Below, one piece after another: positions 20,619 to 31,984 of a stretch of 64,000 nucleotides of DNA. The translations under genes were made by a program, and so were the position numbers. The notes under the pieces are model-generated. The model did no database searches, was not told the DNA's origin, and saw only the letters and a list, made by a program, of their open reading frames with translations. Every line of letters begins with the position of its first letter. The stretch's first letter is position 1. The DNA is from Chrysopilus asiliformis (Eukaryota; Arthropoda; Insecta; Diptera; Rhagionidae), in NCBI GenBank assembly GCA_964034945.1, contig OZ035964.1:5702895-5766894 (forward strand). The letters run 5' to 3'.

Positions 20619-20957
20619 GTTTAAAATAATCCAAAAGTGGTATTTATGGGTGGCAAAATTATCCGACTGAAAGTATTTTCTTCGAAATTTCACTCAAGCC
20701 CGTCTGAATTCTCCTCCCTCCCCCCCCCCCCCCCTAGAGGCATCGCGCGTCGCAATTTCTATACAAAGACCTTCATTAAAAAATAAATATTTTAGGCTAC
20801 GCGACGAGTGAACAGTGACGGTCCCTTCACTTTCTCTTGCTCTCATTAGAACCACCGACAAAATACCGGGTCGGTGGAGAGGAAAATTCGTAGGACATTG
20901 AAAAAAAAAAGAATTTAAAAAAACCAAATGAGCAACGCCAAAAATTCGCCATAAGAA
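20619..20957 (+). promoter_or_regulatory. Presumed 5' flank / 5' UTR of the 20958 gene
   Basis: Between the repeat and the ATG there is a C-run at 20720-20735 and a GC-richer stretch (GGCTACGCGACGAGTGAACA, 20793 onward). An in-frame TAA two codons upstream (20952-20954) means that the ATG at 20958 is the first possible start on this exon unless an upstream splice joins just before it. I cannot place an initiator with confidence. Confidence 0.35.
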
Positions 20958-23900
20958 ATGGGAAATTCCGGAAGTGTTAACAACTTAACGTCATCAGAAT
21001 TGAGCCATCATTACCAGCGTAGCTCCGGTTTGGGGGGTAACCAACAGCAGCAGCAACAGCAACAACCCTACCATCCCTCACATCATCATCATCCACACAG
21101 TCACCCCCACCATCAGAATCTCGGACATCGGCAAATTCGCAATGGCGGCGATATTGACGAAACGGACGATGTACACGCTCCCCTTCACTGGACATCTTCG
21201 TATCCTCGGGTGGGAGATCGCAAGTACTCGATGGGTGGAGGCGGGCAGGGGCAGCAGCTACCCCATCAGCCGCATGTTAAAGTCTTGCCAGAATTAAATG
21301 ACGGCCAACGGCTACTTCGGACGACAGTGAATGGCGCCATTTTGCAATCGGGCGGAACTATCAGTGGAAGACGTGATTCCGGCTCGATGATAGCCACCCC
21401 TCCCGTACTTGCACCGATACCCCCTTCACCGACGCCATCTTCAGTATCACTGAGACAGCAGCAGCCGCCGTCGCATCGAGCACCACCACCAATTTTTCAA
21501 CGGTCGAAAACATCAATTAACTACGATTTAAGTCGGTTGAGTGCGGCGAACCGGAAGTCATCGTTTTTTGATGTTTCCGAGACGAAACTTCCCCACGCCA
21601 AAGTTTCCGGTTCCGAAATACCGGTGGCAACATACAAAAAGTACGCTTCCGTACCGGATTTACGGGGCAGCGACGATGAGAATTTCGGGGAAAATCGGAT
21701 TGGCGGTGGTACCGGTGCTGCATCTGGTGGTGGGAATGGCAGTGGTAGAAATCAGGCGGGCAATTTGAAACAAATCAAGAGCAACAATTCTCGTAATCAA
21801 ATCGTTAAGAAGAAGAAAAGTGCAGCCCCGCAGCCACCTCAGAGTTATGTAAGTTTTTTTTTTGTTTCGGGTAAAAATCCTGTGGGGAATTTTTTTTTAT
21901 TGGCGAAACTTTTGTTACGTTGACAGGATAATCACGAAAACAATACTAGAAGGCCGGGCTGGCAATCATCTACGCATAGATTGCAAAAAACGGATGACCG
22001 GAGGCAGGAGTCAATTCTTGTGGGTGGTGGTGGTAGTGGTAAGAAATTAGAGCCGCTACGCGATTCGCTTCCGGTGCCGGAAGAAGCGCAACAGCAGCGA
22101 AATCAGCATCGGAAGCTGCGACTTTTCAAAACCAAGGCGGAATCAAAGAAAACCACAGCTGCCACTCAACCATCGAAATTGACTGCGGAAGCCTCTGATC
22201 TGCAGTTCCGGCGAAAGTCGCCGGTACGGGATGTTCAGAAGGGCAAACGGAATAGCTATGCGGGTGAGTTGATAGTTTAGTGGAAAAGGGAAAAATTAAT
22301 TTTCGCATCGGAATATTTTTTTCCTTGATTTGTCTCTGAAAATAAAAATGTTTTGCATTTTCTGTCCAACAGAGCCAAATGTAAGTCGCAAAACCACGTG
22401 CCATCCGCCAGAAGATCGAAATTCCAACTGGAAGGAACCAAAAACCCGCGAATTTACACTATTTCCAATGTTCCGTCGCGAGAAGTCCTTTGATATTTCT
22501 CTGCTTAACCGGAATCGCGCGGAATCCCCACCGCCGCCGGAAATACAAACCGCTGCAGTCAAAAACGCACAGCAACGCGCCCGGAAGTCGTCAGCTGATC
22601 CGAAATTGCGGGGAAATGTTGCATCCAATCTGCAAAGATCCTCGATTGAATTGAAACCGGAACACCGGAAATATTCGCAACCGGGAAATTTCGATTTCAA
22701 ACGCGAACTCGAGCTGGCGACAAAGCGACGATCGATTGTGGTTGATATTCTAGATAGGGACGCGAATTCCAAGGGCGGTGGCGATGGAGGGAATTCGGGG
22801 GAATCTGCGGGGAGTAAAAATCCAGCGAAAATTGCGGAAGGGCCAGTACCGAGGACTAGAATTTCCAAAACGCAGACGAAAATTGACTCTCAACAACGGA
22901 AGCTACCCAAAATTCAACAGAAAGGCCACCCTGTGCTATCACGAAAATTAAGTGCTGCCGTTGAGAGGGAAAATGTCGAATGCCGCAAAGTGACGAAGGA
23001 ACCGGCGCTCGAAAGAAAACGTAGTGCGGACACAAAGATTCCCCAACTTACCAAGACTTTCTATTTCGGAATGGAGAATCGAAATCAGCCGGCGAATGTG
23101 CAGGACGTTGAGAGTTTTGGTAAAATTCAGATGGAAGTTATCGATCAGTTCGCGAAGAGCATTTTAAACAATAGCCGTCGAAAGCATCGTACGGAAACAT
23201 CCCCCGGATTGGATTCTTCGGAATCGGCGGTTTCATGTGATCCGGAAGACGATAGCCAGCCGGATATCAATATTGGCGCGATGATATACAAACGGCCATC
23301 GATCACGACGCCGTCCATGGACGCGGCGGCAATGATGATGAGTTTTGATGAGGCCAACAGCCAAGCACAGCTGCTAAGCAGCAATGACGACAGTGGAATT
23401 CAGGTTCATGTGCGGCCGACATTACCGCGTCGGCAGCTGGAAATTCCGCGATTTAGTCCGGCCGCTGCTTGGCGGATGCTGCTTAGCGAGGAACAATTGT
23501 TGAAATTCGAGCGCGGCGACACCCAAAGGAGTACAATGTTTGGTTGTTGGGAGATGTTGGTCGATCGGAATGGTGGTAAACTGCAGCAGCCGCCCGGGCA
23601 GCATTTCGAGGAGCGAATTCAACGAATCTATCGGGAACCGCCGGTGCCGGGCTATTCGGATAATAAAAGTGGAGACAGCGGGATCTCCGGAGATGCCGGA
23701 TTTCTAGTGCCGGCAGAAAGTCCAATACGGCATCATGAGTTTCCCATTTTGCCAGATGTTGCCGTCGAAGGCGATGCACCGAAAGTTGGACCGTTTTTAA
23801 CACCATGGACGCCACAGCAGGATCTGGGCGACGATGATGATGATGATGACGACGAGGATGAAAATGACGAAGACGTTAATGCCGTTGTCGCTGGTGGCGG

Positions 23901-26070
23901 CGAATGTCATACACCTGGCAATGACGATCGCGATAACGAGATGAGCAGCGCTGATGGCGATTTAATACGGAACAGCGATCGTATGCGGACTACGAATTAT
24001 CCGCATAGGGGTCACGTGTTTAGTTTGTCATTACCGCGCGAGAGCCATCTATCGATTTACGGTGTAGGTGGTGGCGGCGGCGGCGGCGGCAGTGGCACTA
24101 GGAGTAAAACCGAGGATAAGGTAAGGAAAAACTCATGATTAGAGTTATTAAAATTCGTTTGTAATTGCTTGCAGAATAAGGCGGGATTCAGTAGTTTGCA
24201 GAAATTAAAGCGTACCGTTTCGGGTGCATTCAATATGACACCGGCAACAGTACCGCATGAGTATCGAATGTCAAGCTATCGCAGTGATAATTGGTTGCTT
24301 AGCCGATCAGCACCGAATTCTATCGATAATTCACAACTATCATCGAATGGTGGAGCGGGGGCAGGTTGCGACGGAGCACTACCAATGACTGGGACTGGAA
24401 CTGGAACCGGAATTGCCTATCAATCGTCAGGTAGTCGATTTCTAAGTGGTGGTGCTGTTAATAACGACAGCCTCGATCGACCCATTGCGATCCAACCGTC
24501 ATCGATCAGTTATTTGACAGGTGGTAAGCATGTCATGTATTTACCCAATCAGCCGATAGGGGAATCATCCGATTATCATGAGGATTTCGATCGGAAATCG
24601 AATCACGACGGACGCCATCTAGCGGTAGCAGCGATCGCTATCGGTTGTCAAAGTTCTAGTAGTAGTGGAAGTGGCAGTTTCCGAGGACATTTTGCCAGTC
24701 TTTCCAATATTGTGGATCATCGATCGTCACCGAGTCCGCGTATACGTGAAAACCTACAGGACGCAGTGCCCGTTGATGTGAGTTTTATTGGACATTTCAT
24801 TGATGTCTTTATTTTGAATTTTTCACGTGAAAATATTTGTAGGAAAAGGTCGAATTGGACAATAGGCGACTGATACAAAATTCATCGCAGTTACCAGCAT
24901 CAAATTCTAGCCGTAATCATCGTTTCACATTCCAGAGTACGGTTAGGCAAATTGAAAGACGTCGATTGGCCGAAAAATTATCCAAGGAGGCTGAAGAGAA
25001 GGAAGCGCAACGTTTGAGTGAATTAGAAGCAATGAGAAGGTGTGATTATTTTGTTTGTTTGTTTTTTTTTTTTTCAAATTTTTCTTGTTTTATTTCAAAT
25101 TAGAGTTGAGCAGGAATTCCAAAGAAAGCGGGCTCGCGAAAAGGCATCAATCCGCCACCAGTTGCGTCTATTCTCCCTCGAAGAGAATCAATTCCAGTGT
25201 ACGAGTCTTCCAGTTGACTGGAATGACGGTAATACTGGAATTCCATTCAATCAACAACAGCAACTGGAAATGATGCAGCATCGCGCTGATCCAGATGGCG
25301 CTGTTGCTAGTCCAATACCTAGTCCAATGTCATCACCGAATGACAGCGGCGGCGGTGGCGGCAATAGTAAAATTCATCAGTTCTATGATGAGGTAATCGA
25401 TATGGAAATGGATTTGGACAGCGATATGAAATCCGCGCCATATTTACCACATATTGTCGATGAGAAGATATCACGATCTTTGAAACAGCATCGCTCCAAC
25501 TTTAATGAATTGAAAAAACCGAAGCAAACATCAAAGCCGAAAACGATAGCACCGCCACCGCCGCCTTCTACCGAAATTCTATCAGAATTTCGAACGTCAC
25601 GTCGGGAATATCTGGAATTTCGGAAGAGTACCGGTAGCCAGCATGATGTTGAGGGGTGTGGCAACACTGGCTATCGGCCGTCACGTTACGAAGAACAGCG
25701 CCATCCACCGGTGGTTTGTAAAATTCCACTCATGAAGACTAACAGCTGCTCGGGGGGTGGAAGGGGGGATTTCGAAGAGGTAGAAACGTGATTTCTCAAT
25801 GATTTTGAAAATTTTTTGTTTTTTTTTCTCTTAAATCTATTTCTAAAGAAATCCCAGATGAATTTAATGTGTGACGAGGACGAGAATTTCATGTACAAAA
25901 GTAATTCCGGTGCTTCCTCCGGTGGAAATCATTTCAAATCCACAATGGATAATTATAGATGCGAATTCGTGAAAAGGCGCTCGATATGCAGTTCTGATTC
26001 TGAGGCATCAATGCCGTCCGGATTAAAGGCGAATCTCCATTTCGGCAAAGCCGGAAAACGCTCCAGTTAG
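20958..26070 (+). CDS. Seven-exon gene for a large, probably N-myristoylated, disordered coiled-coil protein
   Basis: Exons are 20958-21848, 21927-22263, 22373-24120, 24175-24777, 24843-25039, 25104-25779 and 25849-26070. All introns are GT-AG and all junctions keep frame, giving 1,557 residues. The start MGNSGSV fits an N-myristoylation signal (Gly2, Ser6), so membrane attachment is likely (inference). Visible features: a Gln run (29-36) and His-rich stretch (41-52), Pro-rich APPPIF and PPP segments, a Lys cluster near 285, a GDSGISGDAG motif in exon 3, an Asp/Glu run near 895-910, a poly-Gly run at the end of exon 3, and a highly charged coiled coil (about 1228-1282: RQIERRRLAEKLSKEAEEKE, joining RRVEQEFQRKRAREKASIRH across the exon 5/6 junction). 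No catalytic domain, signal peptide or membrane segment is seen. A scaffold or cytoskeletal adaptor is plausible, but I do not recognise the family. Exon 7 has a second in-frame acceptor 9 bases downstream (exon start 25858). Confidence 0.9.
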
Positions 26071-26082
26071 CGCGCAAAAAAA

Positions 26083-26088
26083 AATAAA
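26083..26088 (+). terminator. AATAAA polyadenylation signal close to the stop codon
   Basis: AATAAA begins 13 bases after the TAG at 26068-26070. Further AATAAA hexamers lie at 26641 and beyond, so a very short 3' UTR and a longer form of several hundred bases are both possible. Confidence 0.45.
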
Positions 26089-27060
26089 AGTTATTTCCGT
26101 TTGGGTAATTTTTTTTATGGTTTAAAGAGTTTGGAAAGAATACGTCCCATTTTGCTTGGAATAAAATCCTCATAAGTGGCATTCTTATCTAGAAAATATG
26201 TCTAATTCCCATTCACGTCCACCCCAATGAAATGCGAAAATTTTCTATAGCAAAGTCCTTGAGAAGCAAGTTCTAATTAATTTCCAATCGTCATTGCGAC
26301 GGACTTATTTACCTCAAGTGAATTTTCAATTTCATTTGTAATCCTCTATTTATTTTCCACTAAGGATTTTTAGATTACGGATCGGAATTACTGGAAATTG
26401 CAGTAAACAAGTTAAAAATGTCGAACAATTTTCCAAGGACCATGGATTTATTAACGTTTTTTTTATTGCGTATTTAAAATAGTGGGTTACCCACACGAGC
26501 CCACCCACAACAAGCATTTTAGGCCTTATCCGGTTGGGATTAAGGGCGATTTATAAGTGCTTTAGACAAGGATTCTGCTGCACAATGCGAATATTATAGA
26601 AACGGACGTGGATTTAAACTAGAAAAACTTGGATTTGTAAAATAAAACCCTGTAAACATGAAGCAAATGAATTCTCTTCATATCAATTGCTTAAGGGGCG
26701 GAAGAGATGACTGATTTCCATCACTAGTAAAGAAAATCGAGAGAAAATATGAATGAAATACGACGAAAAGCCTTCAAGTGAACTTCAAAATAAGAAAATC
26801 CTTAAAACATTGATGGGATGTTAATATTTCCATTTTCATTAAAAATAAATGAATATTATAGCAAAACTAATATACATAGATAGCAGACTAGTCTTGATTT
26901 TATAGTATGGGGTATTTTTTTTTATAGAATTTTTTTTATTATTTTTTTATAATTTATTCTGTTGAGATTTAAATAATATATTTTTTTGCCTTTATTTTGT
27001 TGAAAATGATATACTTTTTTTATATTGTTATATAAAAAATAAAAAAAATGAAATGTACAT
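26089..27060. other. 3' flank of the 20958 gene, AT-rich, nothing else recognised
   Basis: Probably includes the longer 3' UTR. A strongly T-rich segment at 26910-27045 contains AATAAAAAAAATG-type A-rich ends that could serve as distal poly(A) signals. Confidence 0.4.
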
Positions 27061-27970
27061 GACGAGGAACTTTTTTTTGGAGCTACGAAATTTGTTGGGA
27101 AAAACTTTTTCCTCGCTTTTTCGAAATTTCTTCAAGTACCCACCCAATCTTAAATTCGATTCTCTTGTCTACCTCTAGAAGAATTGGAAAAAACCAGCCC
27201 AGAAAAATCTTTGACGAAAAAATGGCTACAGAAAACCCGTGGAAAATCGAGAAAAAAATTGGAAAATTATAAAAAAAAACCTGCGGCCCCGAAAGCCTCT
27301 TGGAAAATTGGGGGAAAAATATCCTGACCCAGAAACCTTCCTTGAAAAATCGGGGAAAAATGTTCAGTCCAGAAAAATCATTGAAAAAAACCACTGTTGG
27401 AAACCCCTCTGGAAAATTCTGACTCAGAAACCGTCCTTTTTTGAAAACTAAAATTTTCAGCTCATAAAAACCTTGGAAAGTTTTTTCGGGAAATCGAAAA
27501 AATGTTCCAATTCAGAAAATCCTTTGAAAAAAAATTAAACCCCTTGGAAAATCGCGGAAAAAAATGTCTACCCCGGAAAAAAAATTTCTACAGATGATCG
27601 TTCGGGAGATTTAAAAAAAAACCACTGAGAAAATCCTTTGAAATTTCCTTCTAAAAAAATTCTTTAAAAAAAATAATTTCCCTCAAAACCCCTTGAAAAT
27701 CGGGGAAAATTGGGAAAAAAATCCCTTGAAAAATCGGTGAAAATTGGGAAAAAAAATCCCTTGAAAAATCGGGGAAATTGGGAAAAAAAACTTTGAAAAA
27801 AAAAATTCCTTTCATAACACCCCTAGAAAAATCGCGGAAAAAATGTCTACTCCAGAAAAACTTTTGGTGAAAAAATTTACTACAGAAAACTCCTCGGAAA
27901 ATTGGCTAAACTACCAGTCCAGATAATCCTTTGAATTTTTTGTTTCTACAAAGAAAATTCATATAAATAA
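27061..27970. repeat. Degenerate tandem GAAAATC/GGAAAA repeats
   Basis: Low-complexity sequence built from CCTTGAAAAATCGGGGAAAA and CAGAAAATCCTTTGAAAAAA type units of 20-40 bp, best preserved at 27690-27790 where GGGAAAATTGGGAAAAAAAT CCCTTGAAAAATCGG repeats three times. It has the same GAAAA/TTTTC theme as the 74- and 82-bp repeats, in reverse orientation. The open frames it gives are artefacts. Confidence 0.75.
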
Positions 27971-28065
27971 ATTCTCAGTGAGAAAAAAATAAACTTCTCA
28001 AAACAAAAATTATATTTTCCGAACGCAGCCCTGAACACCAAAAATGGTACAGTAGTACCACTTAC

Positions 28066-28204
28066 TTTCGTCAGTGACGCTACAGTCGTCGAGTCGAGAA
28101 GATGTCAAAATTCGATCCTTTTTAATAGCCGCTTCCGGATTTATTTCGCCATCGGGGAGTTGCGCAAGGTTAATGCCATTAAACCGTGAAAGTCTTCGGC
28201 GCAT
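28066..28204 (-). CDS. Candidate first coding exon of a minus-strand gene
   Basis: On the minus strand an ATG at 28204 opens 46 codons plus one base, reading MRRRLSRFNGINLAQLPDGE, then INPEAAIKKDRILTSS and RLDDCSVTDE, and ends at a perfect donor AAA|GTAAGT (28065-28060). The codons use all positions evenly and are GC-richer than the flanks. The sequence beyond the donor turns AT-rich and soon hits a repeat tract. The upstream minus sequence has TTTCACTGCACAG (about 28248-28260), which could be an acceptor or lie in a 5' UTR. Downstream exons would lie at lower coordinates; none is evident before 26100, so the intron may be long and could contain the oppositely oriented 20958 gene. Product unknown. 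Confidence 0.5.
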
Positions 28205-30440
28205 GTGAATTTTTTTGATTTAATTACTTTTTTAGTGTTTGGTTTTAAAAACTGTGCAGTGAAAGTGGGATTTTTTTGGGCAATTGGAAACGAAAAAAAT
28301 AAAGGTAGGATGAATTTTTGCAAAAGAAAATTTTCTCGAGTGAATTAATTAGCAAAAAAAATTGTGATTAAATATTAAATCTACACTTAATTGTATTTTA
28401 ATTATTTACAATAATTTAATTATAGTTTGAATATTAAATTTTCGTGGAAAAATCATAGTGCGATGGAGTGAAATTTTTCTTTAATTCGTTGAAAATTGTT
28501 TTTGAATTATTTCTTTGTGGGAAAGGGGGAGGCGCTTTCTCGAGTCGTTGATTTTTATTGTTCTGCTTTTTTTCCGATCTTCTAGGAAAAATCTAATTAT
28601 TTTTTGGACATTTTTTCGTGTCAAAAAATTGTTTTGTCTTAAAAAAAAAATTTCTAATGTGTCACAAACATAAATATTGACAACATAAGGAAACGTTACT
28701 ATCAGGAATGGCGTTTTTCATTTAAAAAAAATCCATTTCAACACACTTTAAAACCACCTGTCATAAAATTCAGTTGATATTTCATATTTTAAACAATAAA
28801 ATGCACATTGGATTGCATATTTTTAATAACCAAAGTATTACATAAAAATCGCACACGATGCGATTTTTATTAACAACGCGACGTCGCTCAGATTTCCATC
28901 ATTTTGTTTTAATAGCCACACAGTCGGCAATATTTGATCTTTATGGAGGGTAATTTCCGCATGGAAATATGACAAAAATGACGTAAAAAGTGTGAATATA
29001 TCTAAGGATATCCTATGGCTGGCTGCACTTATCTGTGAAGAACTTCACTAAGTATGAGATTAAGGGCGAAAAGGAGTCGTCGTGCAACCCGATCAGGAAT
29101 CATCCAGGGATCTGAAGCTATAATTTATTTTTAGACGTACGGCGGCATTTCTTTTTCTTTGTTTTTTCTCTGTATCTTATTTTTAGGGCATTTATTTGAA
29201 GGGAAATACTTTTCTTTTATCTTTTATTTATGTAAGATTTAAATCGGATCCCCTTTTCGATGAACACAAAAAAAAATGAAATCCTTTACGAATCGTAGCA
29301 GGTTGTGTGTCCGATTACCAATCTTGGAAGATGTTTACAATGGAGTGTCGGGTGGTGGTGCTGTGATGGAGAAGGGGAGGGGGAAGAAAATTTATTACTT
29401 GGTTGGCCCTTGCAAGGATTATCCTTCGGAAAATATGCAAAAAGAACGGCTCGTCATAGCCGAAAGTGCATTTTTGTAGAAAGTTTGAATAACTGTTATT
29501 GCGTGCTATCCATCGTAAAATACGTCACGCGTTTAAGATGACATGAAATTCAAACAGATTGAATTGTTTTTCAGTGATTTTCGACCCCTCCTTGCGGAGA
29601 AAATCAAATCAAATCTGATTGACAGCCATGGGATAATAATCGAACATATGTCAAAATAGAGGATAAAAGTTTTATTGTCTCTAAATTCCCATACAATATT
29701 TGACTCTTTTTTTTTCAACACGACATGCCGCCCTGCTGCCGAGCGACCAAAGAAAACATCACAACGAAATCCAAAGGAAAAACTTTCTACTCTTTGATGT
29801 GATTCTCTTTAAGGCCATCAAAAATGAGTGACGTGTAGAGCTAACAAGTTCTGATCCGGATCCTGAATGACGGATGTGACGTTATAGATTCCCCTTCCAT
29901 CCCCCCCTATCTGAAAGTCCTCTTTCGATTTTAATTCAACTCAATTTTACTAGTTTCATTTATGGGTTTTTTATTTGAATTTCCTGAGTTCTATTCAAAT
30001 TGCCATAAGAGAAACAAATTATAAATTTTTCATCACATATTGCTGGACAGGGTGGAAAGGGTGGTTGACTAAAAATCATTTCTCAAAATCACATCAAAAT
30101 ATTTAAATATCGCATCAATGCAGCGCATAAAATGCAATAAAACACTCACCCCAACATACAACAAAATCACGCGAATCGCCATAGAATTCACACATCAAAT
30201 TGCGAATGACATTAATTTTTGGGGACATGCCTATAAAACCAGTCTTATTTCTCGACAAATTCGATTTTATGGCGGCCATGTTTGCTTTTTTACGATCGAC
30301 ACCGAATACATCAAATATAATTACTTTACTCTTCTAATAGGGAAAATATTGTTATTCACGCCGGAGGCAAACTCGAGAACGGGGGCAGATAGAAAAATTT
30401 CTGGTCAATACAGTTTGGTCAGAAATCCTTTTCAGGCAAA
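28205..30440. other. Intergenic, possibly including the promoter of the minus-strand gene
   Basis: AT-rich with no repeat copy that I recognise. A frame of 67 codons from ATG 29276 has a Gly-rich GGGAVMEKGRGKK stretch but no supporting splice sites or motif. Confidence 0.45.
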
Positions 30441-30450
30441 ATTGTGAAAA

Positions 30451-30790
30451 TGTCCGTGCATCTGTCTGTCGGTCTCTCTGTTGGTCGGTCGGTCTGTCTG
30501 TTGGTCTGTCGGTCTCTTTGTTGGTCTGTCGGTCTTTCTGTTGGTCGGCCGGTCTCTCTGTTGGTCGGTCGGTCGGTCTCTCTGTTGGTCGGTCGGTCGG
30601 TCTCTCTGTTGGTCTGTCGGTCTTTCTGTTGGTCTGTCGGTCTCTCTGTTGGTCGATCAGTCTCTTTGTTGGTCTGTCGGTCTCTCTGTTGGTCTGTCGG
30701 TCTCTCTATTGGTCTGTCGGTCTCTCTATTGGTCGGTCGGTCGGTCTCTCTGTTGGTCTGTCGGTCTATCAGTCAGTCAGTCCAGTCTGT
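30451..30790 (+). repeat. Minisatellite, 20-bp unit, about 16 copies
   Basis: The unit GGTCTGTCGGTCTCTCTGTT is repeated with GGTCGGTCGGTC-type internal expansions. All three forward frames stay open because the unit lacks stops. That produces three overlapping Ser/Val/Leu/Cys-rich pseudo-proteins, which are not genes. Confidence 0.97.
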
Positions 30791-31147
30791 TGAGGACTGA
30801 CTGTTGACTAATTGAAAAGAGAGAAGAAGAAAAAACAGTTTTTTTCGAAGAATTTCGATCGTTTTCTCCAAGGTTTTAGAATAATTTAACGTCCCTGATT
30901 CCGAATCTTATATTAATTTTGGGTAAATTCATGTTGGCAATGTCTCTTTCAACATAAAAACGATTTATAAAAGGAAATTCGCATCTTTTGAAGTTTCAAA
31001 AGTTTCTTACTCGCAAACAGACAGACAGACATGTTTGTAATAATGCTCCAATCGACTCAGGAGTGTCCGAGAAATGTTTTCTAGGCGAAACAAAGAGGTG
31101 GAAATTTTTCATGAATACAATATACTTTCTTATACAAGTACTACGTA
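30791..31147. other. Intergenic; CAGA tract at 31017-31030 and the left arm of an interrupted palindrome at 31123-31134
   Basis: TACTTTCTTATA at 31123-31134 pairs with TATAAGAAAGTA at 31985-31996. Between them lie the two transposons described next. Confidence 0.6.
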
Positions 31148-31703
31148 CAGGGTGGGCCAGAATAGACGCGGAGGTTTGAATTCTTTATAAATTTTTTATT
31201 TTAGCGAAACCTATAATTTTTTTTTCAAATACATGTAGTTGATTGATGGGGAATATTTTTGGTCTAAACATGGAAAATTATATCCCGCAAGTGGTGGCCT
31301 GTTTCTGCTTCTCAAATCCGTGCTCTTTCCAAGACATTTTCCATAACCTTTCGTGTTATGGCCTCGATTTCACTGCGAATGTTGGTTTTCAATTGGCTGA
31401 TGGTTGTTGGCTTGTTGACGTACACCTTTTCTTTCAAATATCCCCAAAGGAAACAATCTGGAGTCGTTAGATCAGGTGAACGCGGAGGCCAATTGAAATC
31501 GCAACTTTTCGAAATAATGCGTCCGCCAAACATGTCCCGTAAAAGAGCCATTGAGCCCACCGCCCACCGGTTCGTTGTTCTATTGTGTACAGGTCCATTT
31601 TAAATTGCCCAAGTCTTCTTAACAAAATGCTGAAACAAAATTAAAAAAATAAAAAAAAAGTTATAAAGACTTCAAACCCCTGCGTCTATTCTGGCCCACC
31701 CTG
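31148..31703 (-). mobile_element. Internally deleted mariner/Tc1-type transposon with remnant transposase
   Basis: Terminal inverted repeats of about 43 bp begin CAGGGTGGGCCAGAATAGAC on both sides (left 31148 onward, right ending 31703) with few mismatches. The flanking sequence TACTACGTA occurs on both sides (31139-31147, 31704-31712), so the duplication is either 9 bp or just the TA next to the element. On the minus strand, a start MDLYTIEQRT (from about 31601) is joined in another frame to a C-terminal transposase piece with WPPRSPDLTTPDCFLWGYLK. The SPDLTxxD motif carries a catalytic Asp of the DDE/D mariner-Tc1 group. The middle of the transposase is missing, so the copy cannot move itself. 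Confidence 0.9.
31312..31601 (-). pseudogene. Transposase remnant of the mariner-like element
   Basis: The C-terminal open frame (31560-31312) reads GSMALLRDMFGGRIISKSCD and FNWPPRSPDLTTPDCFLWGY then LKEKVYVNKPTTISQLK, typical of arthropod mariner-like transposase C-termini. The N-terminal MDLYTIEQRT lies upstream in a different frame. The first and third catalytic acidic residues and most of the DNA-binding domain are absent. Confidence 0.85.
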
Positions 31704-31712
31704 TACTACGTA

Positions 31713-31984
31713 CACTCAGAAAAATGTCTAGGTCAACTTTTTGTCAGGTTAACTCTGACCTTACAGAGGTGTCTGTAAGCCAGCTAGCGGTCAGAGTTAA
31801 CCTATCTAAGTTCAACTCGTGCAGCTCCCAATGCCCTACTTCACCTGCTGGTGGCTTAATTTCAGAATTTCTCCGACCACAGGTCAACTCAGTTTTACTT
31901 GCCCATATGCAGGCGAACGCGCGCCTGCCCGAGGCTAATTACGCCGTATGTAGGTCGTTGAGTTAGCCTCCATTTTTCTGAGTG
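31713..31984. mobile_element. MITE family 1, copy 2 (272 bp)
   Basis: Begins CACTCAGAAAAATG and ends CATTTTTCTGAGTG, TA on each side (31711-31712, 31985-31986). It lies immediately beside the mariner-like element, which appears to have inserted at the TA bordering this MITE, or the reverse. Confidence 0.9.

Noticed and set aside
30444..30807. Three overlapping long plus-strand reading frames rich in Ser, Val, Leu, Cys
   Set aside because: All come from a 20-bp minisatellite without stop codons; three open frames at once is a repeat artefact.
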